Shown piece after piece: positions 32,501-44,600 of a DNA stretch of 64,000 nucleotides. Below the pieces are notes generated by a model that saw only the letters and a program-made list of their open reading frames with translations, searched no databases and was not told the DNA's origin. Positions within the stretch are counted from its first letter, which is position 1. The number at the start of each line of letters is the position of its first letter. The position numbers and the translations under genes were made by a program. This DNA is from Planococcus citri (taxonomy: Eukaryota; Arthropoda; Insecta; Hemiptera; Pseudococcidae): NCBI RefSeq assembly GCF_950023065.1, contig NC_088681.1, positions 59,988,836 through 60,052,835 on the forward strand, in the 5' to 3' direction.

Positions 32501-33480
32501 AAATGCTTAATTGTTCAAAAATATATTAAAAATCAAAATCGTTCGTGAACTCAAAAATTTAATCTACTGTTTCCGAATTCGCGTTTGGAAAATCAGATTA
32601 CCTCAATTGAAACCAGATAGACAATTTTATTTCAGCTGATTTTCAAAATTTCGTGATTTTAGAATTTTTTTTTTTGATGTGCCATTGTATGTAGATAAAT
32701 AAAAGGCCACCGGCGCGGTGTAGAAGTGACTTACGTAACTTTTCTCAAAAGGATTATAAGATTACTTACTTATTCTCAAACGCGAGTTCGTATTCTATCA
32801 TCTATGGAAGGAACTTTGTACTCACCTGAAACAAAGAAAAATCAAGGTGGATTAGTTAGTTATAAAATTATTTATCAATCAACAGATATACTCGTATGAA
32901 TATGAAATAATAATGGTCGAAGGCCAAAGTAGAAATTTTTACGATTTCAACATTTTATTAAGGAGCCAAGAATTTGTGAAAACCATTCAAAAATATCAAA
33001 AATCTGCAGAAAGTGTCATAAAAATTTGTCAAATTGCCCCCCCCCCCAATTGAAAATTACCAAATGGAATTTTTTCGAAGAAATTACTACTTTTTTCAAC
33101 CACATTTTCAGAAAGCCCCCCACTCGACCCCACTCCACTCCTCTCACACACACGCAAAATCATCAAAAATAAAGATGTAGGTACATAATTGAAGGAAAAT
33201 TTGTAGGTAAGTACATAAAGTATTTTTCAATTACAAACAAAATTTTAAGAAAAAAATACTTACAAACTAACGCATCAGTGATTTTTTTTATTTTTTCACT
33301 ACCGTTTTGAATGAATTCACTACTTTTTCATCACTTTCACCATCTATTTTTAAAATTACCACTCTTTCACTACCTGTTAGATACATACTTACCATGTTTA
33401 ACCTCGTACAAAGCACCTTTCATCATTTTGAAGTACGTATTAATTTCAACGTTTCTGAGAAAATGTAAAGTTTTGATATT
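32501..33480. repeat. Duplicated noncoding segment (partner 23601-24720)
   Basis: Second copy of the 1-kb segment, with the same combined splice-site motif on the minus strand (ttgtttcag joined to gtgagtac, near 32820) and the same gtaagt donor-like site about 95 bases further along (near 32730). C runs at 33037 and an A-rich zone near 33250 replace the long A run of the partner. Confidence 0.6.
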
Positions 33481-34116
33481 CTTAAAACCCCAACAAAAAA
33501 TTGTGAAAACTTATTCGAGAATCATCCAACGATTCGGTTTCCACCTATTTTCAAAGTGTCCCAAGTCCCAATTGGAAATGTTCAGTGTTTCAGAAAAGTT
33601 TTTGCGTTTCAGACAACATTTTTCCACTTTTCAGATCTTTCCAGTATTAACTGCAGACAACAGAGCAGCGGTGAGTAGGAGAGAGGTGCAAAACTGTGTC
33701 GAAAATCACAAGAGAAATATAATCCCAAGGGCAGAAAAATTCCTCAACCGAGCAAAATATTATTGAAAAAGCATGCAAAAATACATCATAAGTCGAAATT
33801 GTTTTTTGGCACATTTTTGAACATTCTAATTTGAGCCAAAAATAGCAGAAAATGGCCACAAAGTATTCTCGAAAAATTTTTCTATGAGTAACGCTTAATA
33901 GTGCCTAATATTCCTGTATGTTTGAAAAAATTCGGTTGACAAGTGTCAAACTAAAAAAAATTCAAACTGAAATATTGCAAACCTTTTCAAAGGGATTAGA
34001 GGTGATGTGACGATTTAAAAGGTTTATATCGGGGTTTTGAACCATCAGAAAAAACTTCCGCTCGTTAGTTTCAGAATCCTAGGGGCCAAATCGCCCACCA
34101 TATTTTTCCCAGCTGA
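33481..34116. other. Spacer segment shared with 54585-54910
   Basis: Aligns with 54585-54910: gaaaacttattcgag, agatctttccagtat, ggtgagtaggag, tcacaagagaaa and aaaaagcatgcaaaaataca occur in the same order. The 151-codon open frame over part of it is not preserved in the partner. From 34050 the sequence matches the 3' side of copy 5 (24560-24615). Confidence 0.5.
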
Positions 34117-35026
34117 CAAGGGAACCTCTTGAGGTGCCCGCCTCCGATTTGAACGGGACCTCGATTTTTGAAAAGAGCATGTTCTAAAACCTCCAAATCC
34201 AAATTTTCAGCTACCCAAGTTCATTTTTCGATTTTTGGCGAATTTTTGAAAATCCAAAATTGACTATTTTGGTGATTTATGCTTTTTTTTTAAAAAAAAA
34301 GAACGTACTTGATCAGTAAAAATGTTCAAAGTAAATCCTGAAACTGATATTAACCCCCCCCCCATTCAAATTTCGTCATTTCCAGCCATTCTGGAACCTC
34401 CAGCGCTATTTGACAATTTCTCCAGAATTTTGAATTTGCTCCAGAAGGCGTGAATATGAAGTTGGGCAGCTAAAAATCGAGTTGTGTGTTATACTCCATC
34501 TGTTTAACAAGTTTATCCACATTTGAGCAGATTTTGGGTAGGACACCTCAAGAATGGTTTTTTGACCATCATTTTCAAAACTGATCAAAAAAACCACTCC
34601 TGAGGTGTCCCTTCCGAAACCGACTCAAATGTGGATTATCTTGTTGAACAGATCGAGTAGAACACACAACTCGATTTTTAGCTGCCCAATTCCATATACA
34701 CGCCTTCTGGAGCAAATTCAAAATTCTGGAGAAATCGTAAAATAGCGCTGGAGGCTCCAGAATGGCTGGAAATCGCGAAATTTGAATTTGGAGGTTTAAT
34801 ATCAGTTTTAGGATTCATTTTGAACCTTTTTACTGATCAAGTACGTACTTTTAAAAAAAAGCATAAATCACCAAAATAGTCAATTTTAGATTTTCAAAAA
34901 GTCGCCAAAAATCGAAAAATGAACTTGGCCTGCTGAAAATTTGGATTTGGGGGTTTTAGAACATGCTCTTTTCAAAAATCGCGGTCCCGTTCAAATCGGA
35001 GGCGGACACCTCAAGAGGTTCCCTTG
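34117..35026. mobile_element. Foldback DNA element, family 2, copy 3
   Basis: A 910-bp element with perfect outer ends caagggaacctcttgaggtg and its complement, flanked by tga on both sides (34114-34116 and 35027-35029). The paralogous stretch at about 24605-24625 runs from the left flank (attttttccgact) into the right flank (ccttttag) without the element, confirming insertion. The arms are nearly complete mirror images apart from a short centre near 34565-34590. No ORF of note. Confidence 0.88.
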
Positions 35027-35499
35027 TGAGCTCCTTTTAGTTTAGGTATTTCAACTTCATTATGTAAAATTTCTTGGGAATATCAACTTCCAAAAATCTG
35101 CTCACGCTCTAGAACTATTCAAAAGGGGTTGCGTAAAAAGGTACTCTACTCGTAAAAAATATTCCAGTGGATTTACAAATACCTATTTATTCGAAGACAT
35201 CAGTACCTAACTACCTACCATCAATTGGAATGTCGACTTGAAATAAATTTGCCAGAAACTACATCGCAGTGAAAATAATCATCCATTCAAACGCAGCAAA
35301 AAATCTAATGTAATTTTCAAAAAATACCAAAAAATAATATCATCTATTAAACAACATATAAAAAATACACAGGTAATGGTAATACAAATAAATGAACTTT
35401 TATTACAAGTAGGTAGGTATGTACTTTAGTTTGAATAACATAACTTCCTCGTAGCTTCCCAAACACTATACGCGTAATAAAAGTGAAGATGTAATAATT
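35027..35499. other. 3' flank of copy 7
   Basis: Matches the 3' flank of copy 5 in order and wording (atcaacttccaaaaatctgc, ccaaaaaataatatcatct). No gene seen. Confidence 0.5.
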
Positions 35500-37260
35500 T
35501 CACATGAACGAAATACGAATCCCCATACTAGACAAAGATTCAAGAAAATCGTCCCTTTCTTTTGAAAGTTCAACTATACGTGTTTTTATTGACAGCAAGA
35601 ATTCTTCATTCGAAACAAATAAATCAGTAAATTTGATAAGCTGTTCAATAGGAACAAATGAAGCGCAGGCCAATATTCGTTTTTGGATTGAAGGTAACGA
35701 CACGAGTTGATTTTTAAAATTCTTGGCTACATCCACATCGTTATAAGCTTCGCTGATAAATTCGTCGAATTCTTCGGATTTCTGCATCAACGACTTGATA
35801 AAATCACAATGTTGATCATCGAGAAAAGTAGACTGTAATAATTGCTGTTTGAAATTTCTCACTGCTTCAATTTCGGGCAGTAAAAAGCTTACAATATCAT
35901 TCAGTTCGTTAAAATACGTTTGTGTCAGGAATAATCTACAAAACCTACGGATCACGTAGCTATTCGCCATGACGTTCTTTTTAAATTCAGTAACCTCATC
36001 CTCGTTTTGAAGACATAGCTTCATGATTTTATGCAAATCTTCGTTTCTGGTTTTAAAAACCAAACGTTTCCAGCCATAGTGCCAAAAAGCGTTCCTCTCC
36101 TTATATGTGGCGTATAAAAGAATAGTCAATACGAATTTAAATTCTCTCACTTGCAACGGAACTATGGTTGCCAGAACCATTTTATCGAATAATTTCTCAT
36201 TTGATGCAAATTCTTTAACAAACGATCGTTTCAAGTTTTCCGGAGCAATGTTCCATACTTCACAACATAAATCAATAAAGTAGTCCACATCACGGTCAAC
36301 ATGGTCTGATTCGGATTTGGGACCCATGCAGAAACTATTAAACTCACATTCTAATATTTTCATAACCAGATCTGTAAAAACAATCTCGCTCGTAGTATTT
36401 TTAACATATGCCCACGTACGTAAGACAAACTCTTCCTCATAAATAGAATTTGTCAACAGAGCATACATCAATGTAAAACCATTGTGCTTGAGAAATTCAT
36501 CTAGCTGCTGATGGTCTAATTTTGGTAAAATGTATCGAACAAACGATGGTAAATCACGGACAAGAACATTGATAGCTTTTTGTAAACGACTTTCTGGTGG
36601 GACACGATTCCAAAAATATTCCAAAGATGGCCCATTGAGAGGCATGAAGTCACGAAACATCACTTCTTCGACCAAGTCGTCTTCCAAGGGAACATTTCCG
36701 ATAAAATCAATCCAATACGTAAATCGCGAATTTGCAGAATATTTTTTATACAGCGAGTCTGTCTTTTTCAATCCAAGTGGCCAAATTCGTACGATATCGT
36801 CTTCGAAACAATACGTACAAGCAATTAGGAACTTTTGATGCACATCGAATTGATCACACTGCATTATCCGTTTGGCAGTTCTCTCGTAATGAATGGTTCC
36901 ATCGTAATCGCACACGAAATCTTCGAAGTATTCCAAAACTGAGTTCTGATTGTCGTAATGGAAATGAAATACTATTCTGTAATGGCTCCGTAGCCAGCCG
37001 TTCATCGAATGTCCAAATATTCTGACATATTTATCAATCATAGGATAAATCACAGAGGGCAAATCAGGAACGAGTATCAGTATAGTTTGCAATGAGATAA
37101 GTTCACCAGATGGACGAAACTCTTTCAATGTGTTGCTCGAACGGTATTTATTTATTTCGCAGCGCCATATTTCGAGGCTGATGACGATCGCTGATAACTC
37201 TCTCAGAGGAGCTGGAGTCGGATGAAAAACATCGAACACATCAGAAGTGATTTCAGCCAT
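35500..37260 (-). CDS. Tandem family copy 7: uncharacterised helical protein, 586 aa, mosaic
   Basis: Intact frame, ATG aligned with sisters. A visible mosaic: residues up to about 190 (SLYKKYSANSRFTYWIDFIG) follow the copy 3/6 type, then the text switches within a few residues to the copy 5 type (EDDLVEEVMFRDFMPLNG and FWNRVPPESRLQKAI). The acidic linker is short (SESDHVDRD). The C-terminus is LESLSSMGIRISFM; relative to copy 1 a frame change near the end replaces the last 25 or so residues, and a shifted trace of the old tail follows the stop. Function unknown, possibly an active gene. Confidence 0.83.
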   Translation of the reverse strand: MAEITSDVFDVFHPTPAPLRELSAIVISLEIWRCEINKYRSSNTLKEFRPSGELISLQTILILVPDLPSVIYPMIDKYVRIFGHSMNGWLRSHYRIVFHFHYDNQNSVLEYFEDFVCDYDGTIHYERTAKRIMQCDQFDVHQKFLIACTYCFEDDIVRIWPLGLKKTDSLYKKYSANSRFTYWIDFIGNVPLEDDLVEEVMFRDFMPLNGPSLEYFWNRVPPESRLQKAINVLVRDLPSFVRYILPKLDHQQLDEFLKHNGFTLMYALLTNSIYEEEFVLRTWAYVKNTTSEIVFTDLVMKILECEFNSFCMGPKSESDHVDRDVDYFIDLCCEVWNIAPENLKRSFVKEFASNEKLFDKMVLATIVPLQVREFKFVLTILLYATYKERNAFWHYGWKRLVFKTRNEDLHKIMKLCLQNEDEVTEFKKNVMANSYVIRRFCRLFLTQTYFNELNDIVSFLLPEIEAVRNFKQQLLQSTFLDDQHCDFIKSLMQKSEEFDEFISEAYNDVDVAKNFKNQLVSLPSIQKRILACASFVPIEQLIKFTDLFVSNEEFLLSIKTRIVELSKERDDFLESLSSMGIRISFM

Positions 37261-37860
37261 TTGCAGGTCTTGATCAAGACACTATTTCAATCCAAACCTA
37301 GAAGGGTAGAGATCGAATTAGTTTTTAAGAATGAACACCTGACAGATGACATATTGTGTCGAGAAGAAGTTCCCATAGAAATAAATATAAAAGACGATTA
37401 ATCCAGTTACATGAACCATGGTGAATGTTTGGTTCATCAGACACGAATTTGTTGACATATTGCAAATTCCAGTACCTCAAGTATTCGTCTACTACCAGCT
37501 AATTCGCGTATTTAATAAGCAGGTCTCGAAAACTGGTTTTAATGATTTTTATGAAACTTACCAATGTTTAGTTCAACTTTTTAACCAGCTCAATGTCTTC
37601 ACAGCCTATCAAAATTCAAAGACAAATTAATTCTTCAGTAGTATCAAGTTACCCACGACAAGCAATTTTAAATTAATTAATCACCACTCGCAGCGATAAA
37701 ACTTTCATTCACCAAGAAGTAATGAAAACGACCATAAAATTCTATTATGCGAGTACCTCAATAATGAATTGTGCTCCAACAACTGGTTGCTGGTAGTACA
37801 CCCACATTTCTTTAGGATCGCTGGTGTCGTTGACATCTTGGAAAATTTCATGAATCTTAA
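37261..37860 (-). promoter_or_regulatory. Copy 7 leader: 5'-UTR intron and upstream block
   Basis: Acceptor with AG at 37298-37299 (ccttctag) and donor attg/gtaagttt at 37561 predict an intron of 264 bases. The upstream core ggatcgctggtgtcgtt is at 37815, 555 bases from the ATG. Confidence 0.6.
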
Positions 37861-40057
37861 TAACATCCCGAATTGACTTTTTATTCAACTCTGATAGCCT
37901 ATGAAGAATTTTTTCAAACATCTAATGCGTACAATGCTAAATGGGCAGGTTCTTCAAAAAAAAAAAAAAAAATGATAAGCAACTTTAGTAACCAAAATAT
38001 TGAAAATTGTGAGTACCTAACACATTTCAATGTGGAGAAAAATGACTGATAAAGAAAAACATAAATTTCAAATTAATATGAATGGTTTTTAATTCTGAAA
38101 AAGTTGGGTCCGTTTTGCAACTTTTCAGTTAAAAAAAAGGTGAGGTTTTTGATCAATTTTGGCAAAAAGGTGAGAATTTCTTCAACTTTTGCATGGACAA
38201 TTTTTGGAAATACTTGAGCTTTTTGAAAACTTATTTTTGCCAAAAAAATAAAACTAATTTTAGCCGTTTTCCAAACATTAACATTTCTTTCATATGTACT
38301 TGCAAAAGAGAGAATTTCTGAACATTCGTGGCAGAAAGCAAGACCTTGACAATTTTAACAAAAGAAAGGTCTTGTTATGTCTGGCGAAAAAGCTAGACTT
38401 TTGTAAAATTTTTTGAAAAAAATGAAAGTTTTTCAAAACTTTTGGAAATTATTGGTTTTCTTCTGAATAGCCCATTAAGATAAGTCGTATGGCACTTCTT
38501 CAGGAATCCCAAAAATCATGACTCAATTTTGGGCTCGAAATGTTGGGAAAATATTATCATTGAAAATTTTGAATTTCTCGCGGGATTTTAACTTATTTTA
38601 ATGGGTCGCATGACACGTTCAAAAATCCCAAAAATCATGACTCTCCTGAGCCAAACTCGCCAACCGTGTGAAAACCTATAAAACAATTTCTTTCACAATC
38701 GACAAATCCAATTTGAGAATTCATTTTCACAGCAATTGATCTTTTTTAGCTGAATATGTCAAGAAAATCAAAAGCGGGTATTCAAGAACGCCAGCGGGAA
38801 GTATTCCAACAGAAATGTCTGAACCAGACAAAGACAATTTGAAAGGGAATACAAAAATATCCACACAAAATTTCAGGCACTGAAGCGCATTTTTCAATTT
38901 TTTAACATTGAAGGGCCAAAAATGAGGGGGAAAATCGAAATTTTACCGAATTAATCTACATAGAATGCTGAAATTCGATTTTCAACCCTTGGATCGATTA
39001 TACATAAACAGTTTCGAACAGTGAGTTCTGAGTATATATGTATAGTTCTGGAGCCTCCAGTAGATCTTTGAAAGTGAAAATTTCCACAAAATGTTGCATG
39101 ATGAAGTTGAATTGCTAATCTAAAATTTATGTTTCACTTAAATTTCGGTATGCTGAGTCGATTCGAGGTTGACTTCAAGCTACCGAAAAGTTGCTGGAGG
39201 CACCAAAATGGCTCGAATCCAAATTCAAGCGATTCGGTGAGTCGAAAATAGGAATCGAGCCGAATTTAAGATTTTCTGTTGAATAATTGCGAGGATACAA
39301 AGAATTTTTTCAAATATTCAATTTATGCAATGCTGAATTCAAAAACCCATTTCCTAAAAAAAAAAAAAAAAAAAAAAAAGGTCGAAAAAGTAAGAAAAAA
39401 ATTGGAAAATCGTGAGTACACGTACATAACATTTCAATGTAGGGAAAAAAGTGACTATGAAAAGATTTGTACAATTTTTTGATTTTTTGTAAACAAGAAA
39501 CTTGGAACTTTCAGCCGTTTCGCTAAAAATCACAATTTTACTTTTGAAAAAATTAGACCTTTTGAAGTTTTGGTAAAAAGTGAGAGTTTTTGTCAATTTT
39601 CTGCAAAAAAGACACGACCGCTTAAAATTGATGTGATCTTGTTTTTAATTTCAAAAGTTAGACTGTTTTGCAAAAAAAAAACCAATTATTAACCATTGTG
39701 CTAAAAATCACAATTTTTACGTAGGTAGTTAAAAAAGTGATAATTTCTTCAAAAAAGTGAAAATTCTTGTAATTTTTGAAAAAGCGAGAGTTAAATTCAA
39801 TACTACGTTTGCATATAGTTGATTGTAATTATAATTAATTATCGATTTTACACGTTTTAAACATAACGTAAAATGGACGTTTTTACACAAAAAGACTAAA
39901 ATTAAGCTATAAAATGAAAAAAAAACAACAACAACCACAAAAACAAAGTAAGAGATAAACAAAAATGTAAAAATCTGGCTCGACAAGATCATCCCAGAAC
40001 ATGAATTTGACGAAAAAATCGTTCAACTAGATGCAATTTTTAGAATATTTCCAGCAT
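37861..40057. other. Spacer: AT-rich repeats, shared block, 3' flank of copy 8
   Basis: Degenerate repeat at 38100-38450. An unclassified piece at 38455-38640 has two direct copies of tcccaaaaatcatgactc and a cccattaa/ttaatggg inverted pair. A shared noncoding segment lies at 38640-39300, an A run at 39357-39379, more degenerate repeat at 39470-39790, and the 3' flank of copy 8 at 39800-40057. No gene seen. Confidence 0.5.
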
Positions 40058-41016
40058 AACGTCGCTCAGCTCAAATTTTAAATCATCCTCAGTAGTACCT
40101 TTCAAACACCATAGGTACAAATAAAGCATTGACTGATAAACGTTTGGACCAAAGGTGACGACATAAGCTCATTCTTAAAGTCTGTAGACTGATTGACATT
40201 GTCTTAAGCATCTTTAAAAAAATCATCGAATTTTTGTCTCTGGACGAACTCAACGGAAAAATTTTTCTCTTTAAAATTTTGCGCCGCTTCCTCTTCCGGC
40301 AATAAAAATCTCACGAATTGATCTAATGCATCGAAATGCCCACACAATTCTAATATTGAACAATAAAAAAGTACATTTTTGTCATTGGCCATGACGTTTT
40401 TCTTAAATTGAGTTATCTCATCTTCGTCGCGTAAACACAGCAGCATCATTTTATGCAAACCTTCACCCCACGTTTCAGTAATCAAATCTTGCCAGCAGTT
40501 ATACCAGAAATCGTGCTTCTGCTCGTAGGTGGCGTGAGAAAGAACAGCCGATGTGAACTTCAATTCTCTCGGGGTCGGTGAGGCTTCAAAACAGTCAAAT
40601 ATGTGACGAAATAATTCATTATTCGATGCCATGTCTCTAACCGCCGAACGTTTCAAATTTTCCGCAGCAGTGTTCCATACTTCAATACATAATTGAACAA
40701 AAATATCAATTTTGCGATAATCATCTTTGCCATCATGTTCGTCCAGGACCCAAGTACAGTCATCTTGATAAAATTTGGAACGTACATAGCCTCCTCCGAA
40801 CTCAGCTTGCAACATTTTCACAATCAGATTTGAGAAAGCAATCTCGTTCATCACGTTTCTAACGCAACTCCAAGTCGATAGAATGACTTCTTCATCGTAA
40901 CAAGATTTTTTTAACAACGCGTGTAATAATTCACAACCATTTTCACGAAGAAATTCATTGAGCTGTTGATCGTCCAATTTTGGTAAAATGAATCGAACCA
41001 GCGATGGTAAATCAGG

Positions 41017-41273
41017 TGTTGGGGTATTAATTATCAGATTGATTCGTTTTTACTCGGCGATGTTCGTGCCGAATCGTTATCTGTAGTTTAGCAAATGTTC
41101 TCGCATCATTATTCTCGTACTTTGAGTAACTTGTATTTTTTTATCTGACCAAATGGTCTATGTTTCGTGTGTACTTTTGTGCATTATGATGTTTCGTTAA
41201 TTAAACTGTTTTCGCTCGTTGTTCAAATATTATTTCGAGTTTTATTTTTGTATTTTTTACTATGAAAGAAACA
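41017..41273 (+). repeat. Left LTR of the BEL/Pao element
   Basis: 257 bp, TGTTGG...AACA ends. Nearly the same as the right LTR (two differences seen). Confidence 0.92.
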
Positions 41274-41626
41274 ATGGTCCTCCGAGCCGGATGCATCTAA
41301 CCATGCATCCGTGTATTCGTCGCAATTTTTCTATCGTGAAAAATTGAATAAATTTTCGTCGCAATTTTTCGTGTTGGAAAAATTGAATTTAACTACTTTG
41401 TCGCAATTTTTCGTTTTATCGTAAGTGAAAAGTTGAATTATTCGTGGCAATTTTCGAGTGAAAATTGAATAGAATTTCGTTGCAGTTTCGTAAGTAGAAT
41501 TTCGAGTAACTATTTCGTCGCAGTTTTTCGTTGGTGAAAAATTGAGCAAACAAAGTGTCGTTTACGTAATTCGTAATATCGTTTGTTGGCTAATAAATAG
41601 CAATATTTTCGAGTCGTTTTTTGTGA

Positions 41627-44600
41627 ATGAAAATTATTCATTATCCCACAATGTCTCCGGAAGATGCCGCAGCAGCTAGAGAAGCTGCTCTCGAAAAAGC
41701 AAAAGAAGATTTGAAGAGAGATAGACGTCTCCTTATTCGAAATCTCATCGCGAATCATGAAATGGTTAGTATTCAGATCTCTGATGCTAATGAGCAGGCA
41801 TCCGAAGCCTTGCTCAACGAAATTTCGACAAATATCGAGCAATGGCGAGCAGACTTGGATATGCTTGCCAAAATCAATACTGAATTGTGTGATTTCATTG
41901 ACCCAGAGTGGACAGTGGAACAGATCTCAGCCAATGATGATGAAATCTGCTCGGAATATCGAACTTCAAGGTTCGAAATGAATAATTTGATCGGAAAGTT
42001 CCGAACTATTGAATCAAAATTTCGTCTCGAACAAGAGAAAAACGATCGACAAAGTGGCAGAGCTACCCATAGCAAGAGGTCCTTCGGTGGTGGCCACACT
42101 TCGCTATATTTCGATGCTCCTGTACTCAACCCTATGTTGAAAATTCAAGATATTCCTGTTCCAAAGTTCGACGGAGTTTATAAAAATTATCCTGATTGGC
42201 ACGAAGAGTTCATAAATATCGTTCATCGTAATGAGAATTTAGACGATTACCAACGAATGTTCTTATTAAAACGGGCCTTAGTTGGCAAAGCAGAACATTT
42301 TTTAAAGGATTTTGGCACCAAAGGCGAATTGTACAAGTCAGCCTTAGATGCAATCGAATTTTCCTACGATAATCGTCGCAGAATTATTGCGGAGCACCTC
42401 ACAGCGTTGTTCGATTCTCCAGCAATCAAAGTTCCAACATTGAGGGACTCGTTGGACGAATTAAATCGAACCATTCGTGGGCTCAAGGTTTGTGGCATAA
42501 ACACTGATGCCCTTTCTCCAGTGATTACGTTCATGGTTTCTCGAAAGCTCCCAGAGAAAATTCGCCTCGATTGGGAAAATTCCATCCAAGAAAAGTCCAA
42601 GTATCCTGAGCATACTAAATTATTCGAATTTCTACAAAATCGCTGCTTCGCTTATGAGACAGCAACCGCCTCAGCATCGTCGTCGTCGTCGTCGTCATCG
42701 TCGTCTGTTCCAGTCAACGAATCGTCAAAAACAAAAGTCCAATCGAAGTTGGTCAAATCGAGTGGCAGTGTTCCAGCCAAAAAATCGTTCGCAGCTGATT
42801 CTAGTTCGTCAAAATCAGTAGGTAGATTACCACCTAAGTGTTTATGTTGTGGGGATTTACATTATTTAAATCAGTGTGCTATTTTTTGTTGTAAATCGGT
42901 AAATGATAAATTCGAATTTGTGAAGTCACATAGTTTGTGCTTAAAATGTTTCAATCCTAATCATAAGGTAGGGGATTGTAAAAGATACGACTGTGCCAAG
43001 TGTAAGGGACGCCATAATATTTTATTACATAGAGAACCGAATAATGGTTCAAGTGGTCCTACAATTACTCAAACTTCGAGTAATAATCATGGTCACAGCA
43101 CCAATCAGAGTTCAGAAAGTGGTAATTCCACTGGAAGTGGTAGTGCTTCGACTACAAACACTTCAGCTTGTGCCTTTGCATCCTCTCGTTCAGTTATTCT
43201 ATCCACTGCGATAGTGAAAGTTCAGGGTAAGCATGGAGTGACCTTGGGAAGAGTATTATTTGACCAAGGCTCCGAAGCTTCCTTGATTTCAAGGGAATTT
43301 TGCGAAAAAGCAAACTTAAAGGTTGTCAAAAGCCAAGTTACAACGAATCTGGTTGGTATTAACGATAATTCAAAAGAATTGACTCATTCGTCTAGATTTG
43401 TGTTGAAATCTAGATACAATTCATTTTCGATCGTAATTGATGCTGATGTCATCAATAAAATTCCTTGTTCGGTTTCTCAACATGATATCTCGAAGATTGT
43501 TGAGAATTTTAAATTGTTATCGTTCGGTGAGAGTAAGGACTTATTACCTCACTCTAATGTTGATATTTTGCTAGGAAATGAATATGTTGAATTCATTTTT
43601 GAAGAAAAGCGTCGTTTCGTTGAAAGTCTTTGCTTGAGAGACTCAAAATTCGGAGTTATCGTCTCCGGAGCTATAAAAAAGGCCTCATTTTTGGCTGAAC
43701 GAAAACCTTTTTGTGGTTTATCCAATACTGAACTTTCAGTTCAATTTGATCATTTTGTCAATTCGGACAAATTTACAGAATACAATTCAAAAAATGATGA
43801 ATTAATCACTGAGTATGCTCTCATTGATAAGCATTTTGAAGAAACCTACTCTATTGATCCAGAGTCTGGTAAATTTGTTATTTCGTTGCCACTGAAATCA
43901 TCAGTGGAAAAATTGAAAGGTTCGTTTCACAGAGTTCGAAACATTTATTTGAAATCAGAAAAACGTCGTTCTGAAATTGCCAAAAAAGGATACGTTGATA
44001 TTCTCAACGAATACATAAAATTGGGTCATTTGTGCACCCTTGAAGGAAATCCCAAAGAAAATGCATACTTCATTCCACACCATTTGGTTTCAAAAACCAC
44101 AACAAGTGGAGTAAGTTTTCGGTTGGTTTTCAACGCGTCATTTTTGGATGAGCTTGGAACCTCCTTAAATGACCATTTTTTGAATGGTCCACCAATTCAA
44201 CGCGATCTTTTCGCGATCATTCTCAGTTTCAGATTGTATATTATTGCAATCTGTGCTGATATTTTTCGAATGTATCGATCTATTTGGATAGCCAAACAAG
44301 ATTGGCACTTACAAACTATTTTTTATCGTTTTGAACCCAATGAGGTTCTAAAATTGGCTGAATTAACCACCTTAGTAAATGGTATCGGACCTGCTATGTT
44401 TTTAGCAACAAAATGTTTGAATAAAGTTGGTGAATTGATTAAAAAATCATCACCTAAAGCAGCTCAATCTATTCAAGATGAGTTTTATGTTGATAATTGG
44501 ATGTCCGGAGCTATGGACGAAAATTCAGCCATTGAATTACAAAAAATTGTACATTCGTCATTGAAAAAATTTGGGTTTAATTTAACCAAATATCAGAGTA

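Noticed and set aside
33311..33766. 151-codon plus-strand open frame
   Set aside because: It crosses two unrelated spacer segments. The paralogous segment at 54585-54910 does not keep the frame, and no domain is visible.
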